Source: Zygnema cylindricum (Eukaryota; Streptophyta; Zygnematophyceae; Zygnematales; Zygnemataceae). Taken from it: a DNA stretch of 64,000 bases. The stretch lies in assembly GCA_037447655.1 (NCBI GenBank), contig JBBHKE010002000.1:119364-183363 (forward strand), in the 5' to 3' direction. The notes beneath the pieces were generated by a model that saw only the letters and a list, made by a program, of their open reading frames with translations, searched no databases and was not told the DNA's origin. Below are positions 58,437 to 64,000 of this stretch, in pieces; the stretch's first letter is position 1; the number at the start of each line of letters is the position of its first letter. The position numbers and the translations under genes were made by a program.

Positions 58437-58983
58437 AGTACACCGCGAATCGTTATTAGTGTCAAAGTCGCTAATTTGGGTTCTTAAAATTTTGATTTTT
58501 TTCCTCAAATAGGATACATGATTTTAATTTTTCCTTGACGTTAATTAGGGTACCGTACAAAATAGCGTAAAGCCCGAAAGTACACTAAAATTGAAATAGT
58601 GTGGTGTACGGTCGATGTCAGACCGTACATAACTGTATCTTTTCAAGTGAAAATTTACAAAAAATGAATTAAATCAGACGCGCATGCATAGGAACGTGCG
58701 CTAAAGAAAACGTGATTAGTCTGACACGTAAATTACTATAGTATGTACGGATATTTCAAATTCGCGACGGTGTACGATTTCCAATATTTTGTGCGGATAC
58801 ATATAATAATGTATATAATCGTACGGTGAATATTCCATTTTTGCTGTTCCCAAATTAGCATAAACGTTGAAATTATAATACACCTTTTTTTTATAAAAAT
58901 AAAATTCTTAATTAGCATCAATTACGGTAAATTTTCTTCAACACTATTTAAAATTTGACACTAATAACGATTCGCGGTGTACT
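58437..58983. mobile_element. MITE, family C, with perfect 30-bp inverted repeats
   Basis: The ends 58437-58466 and 58954-58983 are exact reverse complements for 30 bp, beginning AGTACACCGCGAATCGTTAT. Total 547 bp with no coding capacity. I could not find a clean target duplication, so the superfamily is open. Confidence 0.88.
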
Positions 58984-59638
58984 GTACTGTAGCAGCATAC
59001 CATCTACTTATGGAAGATTTTTGGCCCGCACACGATTTAATTAAGCACACTGTAATTTCTTGTGCTGGAAGTACAGTACCTCTGACACAGAAGTCAAAGT
59101 TGACACGTGGACAGGGTTTTCGGCGGAAAAGTCCACCTCACGAAATTAGGCGACGGGCTGCCACGAATATTGTTCGCGAAGTGCGACGCGCGTCACAAAA
59201 TCCGTCGGCCGACTGCATAGGATTAGAATTTAGAAACAGTCGGTCGTAGCATAAAACAAAAATAGTGTTGAACGCAAGGTTTATCGATAAAAGTGAAGCA
59301 CAACGTACGGTTTTCAGATCTTCGGCACCATATAACACCAGGGACATGCTGCGGACGTTGTCCGATCAAGGAATTCGACAAGCGACAGCAACTGACAATG
59401 TGTGGTAGACTGAATCGCTATTAGCGTTAAAAAAAACCATCGGCGCCCCTAAATGCTGAACCGTGAACTAAGAATAGAATTGAAAACACTAATTGTGTCC
59501 TTCTTAATGCTAATTCTTAAACGGTAAAAAAGCAGCCACGATATTCGAGGGTGGATTATAAATAATAGCAATTTTAAAACCCCACACTTTTTCTTTCCCT
59601 TTGATAGCGATCACGGTGTAATTTGAAAGTGTGTTTAC
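58984..59638. other. No gene recognised
   Basis: A 90-codon frame starting inside the MITE end (58977-59249) has no domain. A partial family C pair may lie at 59410-59620 (GACTGAATCGCTATTAG and ATAGCGATCACGGTG). Confidence 0.4.
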
Positions 59639-60079
59639 TAATGTTGTGTATAGGGTAAGTTTTTATCGCAATAATTCCAATAACCAACATTATAGGTTAC
59701 CTAACTCAGATGTATCGCTCCGGAACAAACAAAAATTATCGCCGATAATTATCGGTTGGGGGAGAGAGAGTCCGTATAAATGTATGAGATTGTGATACAA
59801 AAGAAAGGTACAAAATTAGTATAGAGATATCGCGACTGCGACGGGGAGGGGGAAGGAGGGGGGGCTTTCATATTTTTTTTCACAATCTATTATGTACCAG
59901 AGTACAAAGCTATTGACGATTGTTATCGACCCAATATTTATCGGTAATTTATTGCGTTACATCCAACATTCATCGAGGTAATTCCTTAACCGACATATTG
60001 AACCAATATATTGATTATGGGTATGTCGAAAAAAGGTACATGTCGATTATCGGCAAACGGCTACCGATACACGACATTA
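59639..60079. mobile_element. Old hAT MITE related to the 12567-16608 element
   Basis: The left end TAATGTTGTGTATAGGGTAA and inverse right end TAATGTCGTGTATCGGTAG resemble the hAT element ends. Flanks GTGTTTAC (59631-59638) and ATGCTTAC (60080-60087) agree at six of eight bases with transition differences, as in a decayed 8-bp duplication. The right part (TCGAAAAAAGGTACATGTCG) matches 16550-16580. Confidence 0.7.
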
Positions 60080-60087
60080 ATGCTTAC

Positions 60088-60560
60088 TAAAACGTGATGG
60101 GTCCCCGATTCGCATCGATTCGATGGAAATAAAATTAGGGAGCGCCAAAAATACTTCCTTTATTCCTTACGTAGTACCACCAGTACCCGTACTATAAATT
60201 ATAAAGTAGTAAACAATGACTATGGTACGTCGTTTTTATGGATTGCACTAAGAAGTAATTAATACAATATCCGTGCCGCCAAAATGAACACAAATCATAT
60301 GACATTTTTTTTTTTCTTCTTCATTTTTTTTCCATAAGTTAAATAAACAAATGGTATATACAACAAGGTTGAGGTGGTTTGAGAAGTTACACAACAATAT
60401 GACATTTTTTTCTTTAAGGACGAACTTCACCCAACCCAATTAGTAACGCTTTCCCAAGCCCTTGCACGCTAAACAACCAAATAAAATATTATATTTTCCA
60501 ATAATAAAACATCACACATCCTCACATTCCATTTCATGAAGTTTCATTAATTCACGTCTA
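60088..60560. other. No feature seen
   Basis: AT-rich sequence with T runs near 60306-60330. No gene or clear repeat. Confidence 0.45.
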
Positions 60561-60568
60561 GTCTCTTT

Positions 60569-60982
60569 TAGTGTTGGGTATCGAGGACCCGTTGCCGATA
60601 TTCAATATATATCGAATTTCAGGTACCCGATATTCGATATATCGCTTCGATATATCGAAAACAAAATTATCGCGTTATATCGCTGATATATCGTATCGCC
60701 GATATATCGAACCATAAAAAAAAACAAAATTTTTCATTTTTTTTTTCAAACCCCCCCCCCCCCCCCCCCCCCCCGGGGGGGGGGGGGGGGGGGTAAATAT
60801 CCGTACGGTCTTCCGTAAGATTTTCCGTACTATGACTGTACGGACACCCATTTTTTTGCGATATATATCGCGATAATTTATGTTGGTCCCGGTACGATAT
60901 ATCGAGGAATCTGCTCGATCGATATTCGATATATCGAATATCGCAATTATCGCGATATGAATTTACCCGATACCCTACACTA
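60569..60982. mobile_element. hAT MITE with 8-bp target duplication and C/G run
   Basis: Starts TAGTGTTGGGTATCG and ends CGATACCCTACACTA, with perfect duplications GTCTCTTT (60561-60568 and 60983-60990). 414 bp; closely related to 30843-31239. A run of 24 C followed by 19 G lies at 60751-60793. Confidence 0.93.
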
Positions 60983-60990
60983 GTCTCTTT

Positions 60991-63900
60991 GTAGCATATC
61001 GTATCGTATCATATCTTGTCGCATTGCCATCGCATCGACTAGCATCCCATTACATATTTTTCCATAACTTTGCATCACTATGCACTCCCCATATCATATT
61101 AATTCACCTCACACGCCCGTCCTTCCTCCCATCACCCCCTCTCGTATCGAAAGCCATCCCAACACATCGCATGGTATTGTCTCTCACTTCGTCGCATCTC
61201 AACAACTTTTTTCGTATCGATGTGATAAAATGCCATATCTAACGTGATATGGCGATAGAGGACAAAGCGATATGGTGCAACCTGATGTATATGTGCCTTC
61301 GTTGTGGAACATCAATGTAATTCTCTATCAAGTACGGTCAAAAGATATATTTGTGTGTAGCGTTTATGATATTGCGATTTATATCACATCGTATGGTTAG
61401 ATGGTGCCATAATATTTGTTTTAAGGTATTTGTGACGCATCCCAATTCTTGGGTGACCCCATAAATCTTTATTTGTAAACGCCTTAATCTTGCGTATACG
61501 GTCACGAATCATAAAAATGAGAGTAAATAACCCTTATCTCGTCATAAGGTTAAAAACACGACAAATTTTTGCCCTTACTTTGCATAAAAATAACGCGTTG
61601 TTTAATTGAAACTTACCATAATTTTTTGACGTGGCAATATATCGCATTGCATGGCCACCTCGTAATTTGAATACCAACGTACACTATGTCGACCCAACGT
61701 ATAAAAATGAAATAGATGTTCATTTTTCGTATATTTTGTGTTGAAGTATCGCCATGTCATCCAAAATGGTACATTATCTTAACTAGTTTTTGTATATGCG
61801 ACCCACGCAAAAAGGATGAAACGTTGAAGGTAAAGGGTTTGAAGGCGCCTCAACAATTATGATGAGTGACATTACGGAAAAAGAAAAAGAAAGTGTCATA
61901 TTTTATCGAATGACATTGCACTCCTTTGGAGAAACGTTGAATTAAAACATTTTTTCACGGTATCGATTTTTACTGGACACGCAACACACTGAATAAACAT
62001 GGTTTAGAGTTTCATACAGTAATTGCCAACTGTCGAACTTGGCCGAACCCGTTTGGACGATTAAATGATGAATGTGGTGTGTCTTTCAAATTAGTGTCTA
62101 TCTAATATCCAACAAATGCGGTTTGCTTTTTATTTGTTTAGTAAAAACTGTCTTACACACACTACATCGTGCATGGCTAATAGTGTAAATTACACCATAT
62201 AGGTGCTCCTAAATTACAACTCTTAAACCTAAAAAATAAAAATAATAGTGTTTTAATTTTACGCCATTATAGCCACAATTTAATTAGTGTCAATTACCCT
62301 ATTATAAGAGGTAGTTTGATAATGCCATGTACGAAATTCGTTAGTCCCTACGAAGAATGGTAGTTACTTCGTATAAAAGCACAAAAAAGTGTAAGATAAA
62401 GGCGTCAACATTGAACGCGCTCTCACATTTTAATTCCTGGTAGTAAAGATGGTAGAAAGTAAAACGAACGTGCTCTCACATGTTCAAACGTTGACCATAT
62501 AAACAAAAACTATAGCGTATACACTATGGGAACGTGTAGATAAACTGTTGTTGTGTGTGCTAAGTAACCTTGATGTTCCTTTGGCTTTGGGTTCGTGAAC
62601 TCAGAATAGCGTTAACAAAAATATGTGTTGCACTAATATTTTTCCTTCACTAACACCTATTCACGATGTACCTTCTGTTTGTAAGGCGCCCGACTATTTC
62701 AAATACTCGGCAGTCGGCCGACATAATTTTTGCCGCGCGTCACACTTGGAGGGCAACTTTGCTTTGGCTGTCACCTATTTTGTGGACTGGATTTGTTTGG
62801 CGAAAGAAATTGCCGCTCTCCCACTACTTAACTTGACTCTTTGTCAGAGTCCATTCAGATTTTCAGGACCAGTTTGCCTAATTAAAAATCGTGTGTGCGC
62901 TTTATAGTAATACCTCCCTTTTGCTTAGCATCCCTGCTTCGCCGACTTTTATTTCTATGCTCTTTGCTTATTTTTTGAAAATTGTCCGAAGCACAATTGC
63001 CTTTTGAAGAATTTAGGACAGCTTGACAAACAAAGAAAACCAGAGGAAAGTTGTAGGACGTTCCCTAGTGTATTCCCACGTGCGGCTCAGATCAGCAGGA
63101 GGCTTCCAGGAAAATGCTTCCGTACCTCGCAAAGAGATTATTTTGTCGTTTTGACTGAGTGTATGTACGATCTACATACCAGAATACCACCTACACCAGA
63201 GAGATTTCTCCACAAACACCGTGCCGTACCGCCGCAGTCATGCGACTCTTGGCTGATTGAAAACGTCTCTTCCTATTTTTTTTTTCACAAGCACGTGGTT
63301 TAAGGAATATACAAATCATAGAGAGGAAACTGTCAAAAACCGCAGTTTGGCTCTATTGTACGCTTTCTAAATACGGATCACGTTCCATGTATCCACCGTT
63401 CTTGCCTCTGCGTGAGTCGGTGACTGCCAGTTTCCTATAGGCGTATCGGCGGTACAGTATTGTCATTTTCACCGTTGTACCTCCTTGGGTCCCGGTTTCG
63501 TACATTCCAGCATGTCTGAGTAACGCCTTCCCATCGAATTCAACCAATGAAGAATTTTCCACATGCTTTCATCTTATAGGGGAGTACGATTCCGGTGTGT
63601 ACCTTCGCAATATATCCACGTCACGACAACTAAAGTTTCTATGTCTATGTACGGATGTACCTCAGTTATTAGTTGCAGAGCAGGTATTGACAAAAGGCGT
63701 ACAGCGAAGGTCATTGGCCCATAGTAGTAAAAAAACGCTCCTTACGTGTCACGAAACGCCTTTTGTGACCCATTTGCCTTTTGTGGACCATTGCAGGACC
63801 CAAATCGGTACTGTGGCCGTTCACAATCTGCCATGTGTCCGTTACAAGCAAAAAAACGTGCAGCGTGTAAAACAAAAATACGTGGAAAGTTTTTTTGGCT

Positions 63901-64000
63901 GTTATAAGCGTCACGAAACATTTTGAGGATCGAATCTCAACCTGGAGGAATCGAATCTGCGTCTTGCGACAGCTAAAAACGCTCCTTAGAATTTTGTGCA
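60991..64000. other. No gene recognised; degraded repeats
   Basis: Short frames (61024-61242, 62623-62907, 63004-63303, 63597-63926) show no domain. A decayed family C copy may span about 62170-62672 (ACATCGTGCATGGCTAATAG and CACCTATTCACGATGTAC) and contains the B-box-like module at 62400-62510. The last 1 kb shows GCTCCTTA...GTCACGAAAC motifs twice but no identifiable element. Confidence 0.4.

Noticed and set aside
58360-58437. Small MITE ending in CCGATACTCAACAATA
   Set aside because: The right end resembles the hAT-type ends, but I could not find a convincing left end or duplication.

Overview
This window reads as intergenic, transposon-dense chromatin from a large plant-lineage (streptophyte) nuclear genome. 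The support is indirect: Ty1/copia and Ty3/gypsy LTR elements, a chromovirus primed by initiator tRNA-Met, hAT-type DNA transposons with 8-bp target duplications, and a retroelement-borne cytosine methyltransferase. As far as I recall, retroelement methyltransferases have been reported from charophyte-type algae and dinoflagellates. I found no convincing single-copy host gene, no rRNA, no intact tRNA gene and nothing prokaryotic. The species cannot be named from the sequence.

Layout, left to right. (1) 1-3.4 kb: repeat debris and a copia solo LTR (2001-3090, TSD TTAGA). (2) 3469-11395, minus strand: a Ty3/gypsy element. Its pol (RT, RNase H, integrase) is preceded in the same reading frame by a DRM/Dnmt3-like cytosine methyltransferase domain and followed by a PHD finger. 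A copia solo LTR (8084-9420, TSD GACTG) splits the methyltransferase from the RT. (3) 12567-16608: a full-length but decayed hAT transposon (TSD CAAATTAC), itself sitting inside a MITE (12143-16739). (4) 19218-25676: decayed Copia1 (TSD ATAAA). (5) 26-32.7 kb: MITEs, short tandem repeats and an hAT MITE (30843-31239, TSD CCTGCTGT). (6) 32767-47704: a dead chromovirus (TSD AAATA) with the younger Copia2 (35775-42192, TSD GTGAT) nested in it. (7) 48.8-57.6 kb: a repeat unit split by a second copy of the methyltransferase-type gypsy family (49086-56315, TSD TAGT), which keeps gag, zinc knuckles and protease but has lost methyltransferase, RT and integrase. Its LTR sequence forms inverted arms of about 1.25 kb. 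(8) 57.6-64 kb: MITEs, including a second hAT MITE (60569-60982, TSD GTCTCTTT) and one with perfect 30-bp inverted repeats (58437-58983).

The most interesting system is the gypsy family of regions 2 and 7. The two damaged copies complement each other: one keeps gag/protease, the other keeps methyltransferase/RT/RNase H/integrase/PHD. Together they imply an element coding for gag, protease, cytosine methyltransferase, RT, RNase H, integrase and PHD. Such an element carries both a DNA-methylation writer and a histone-tail reader. Both copies also share an unusual 3' structure in which the last 192 bp of the LTR lies in front of the LTR, separated by two bases, like a 2-LTR circle junction.

All coordinates of terminal repeats and target duplications were read by eye. 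Family assignments come from motifs, not from database searches.
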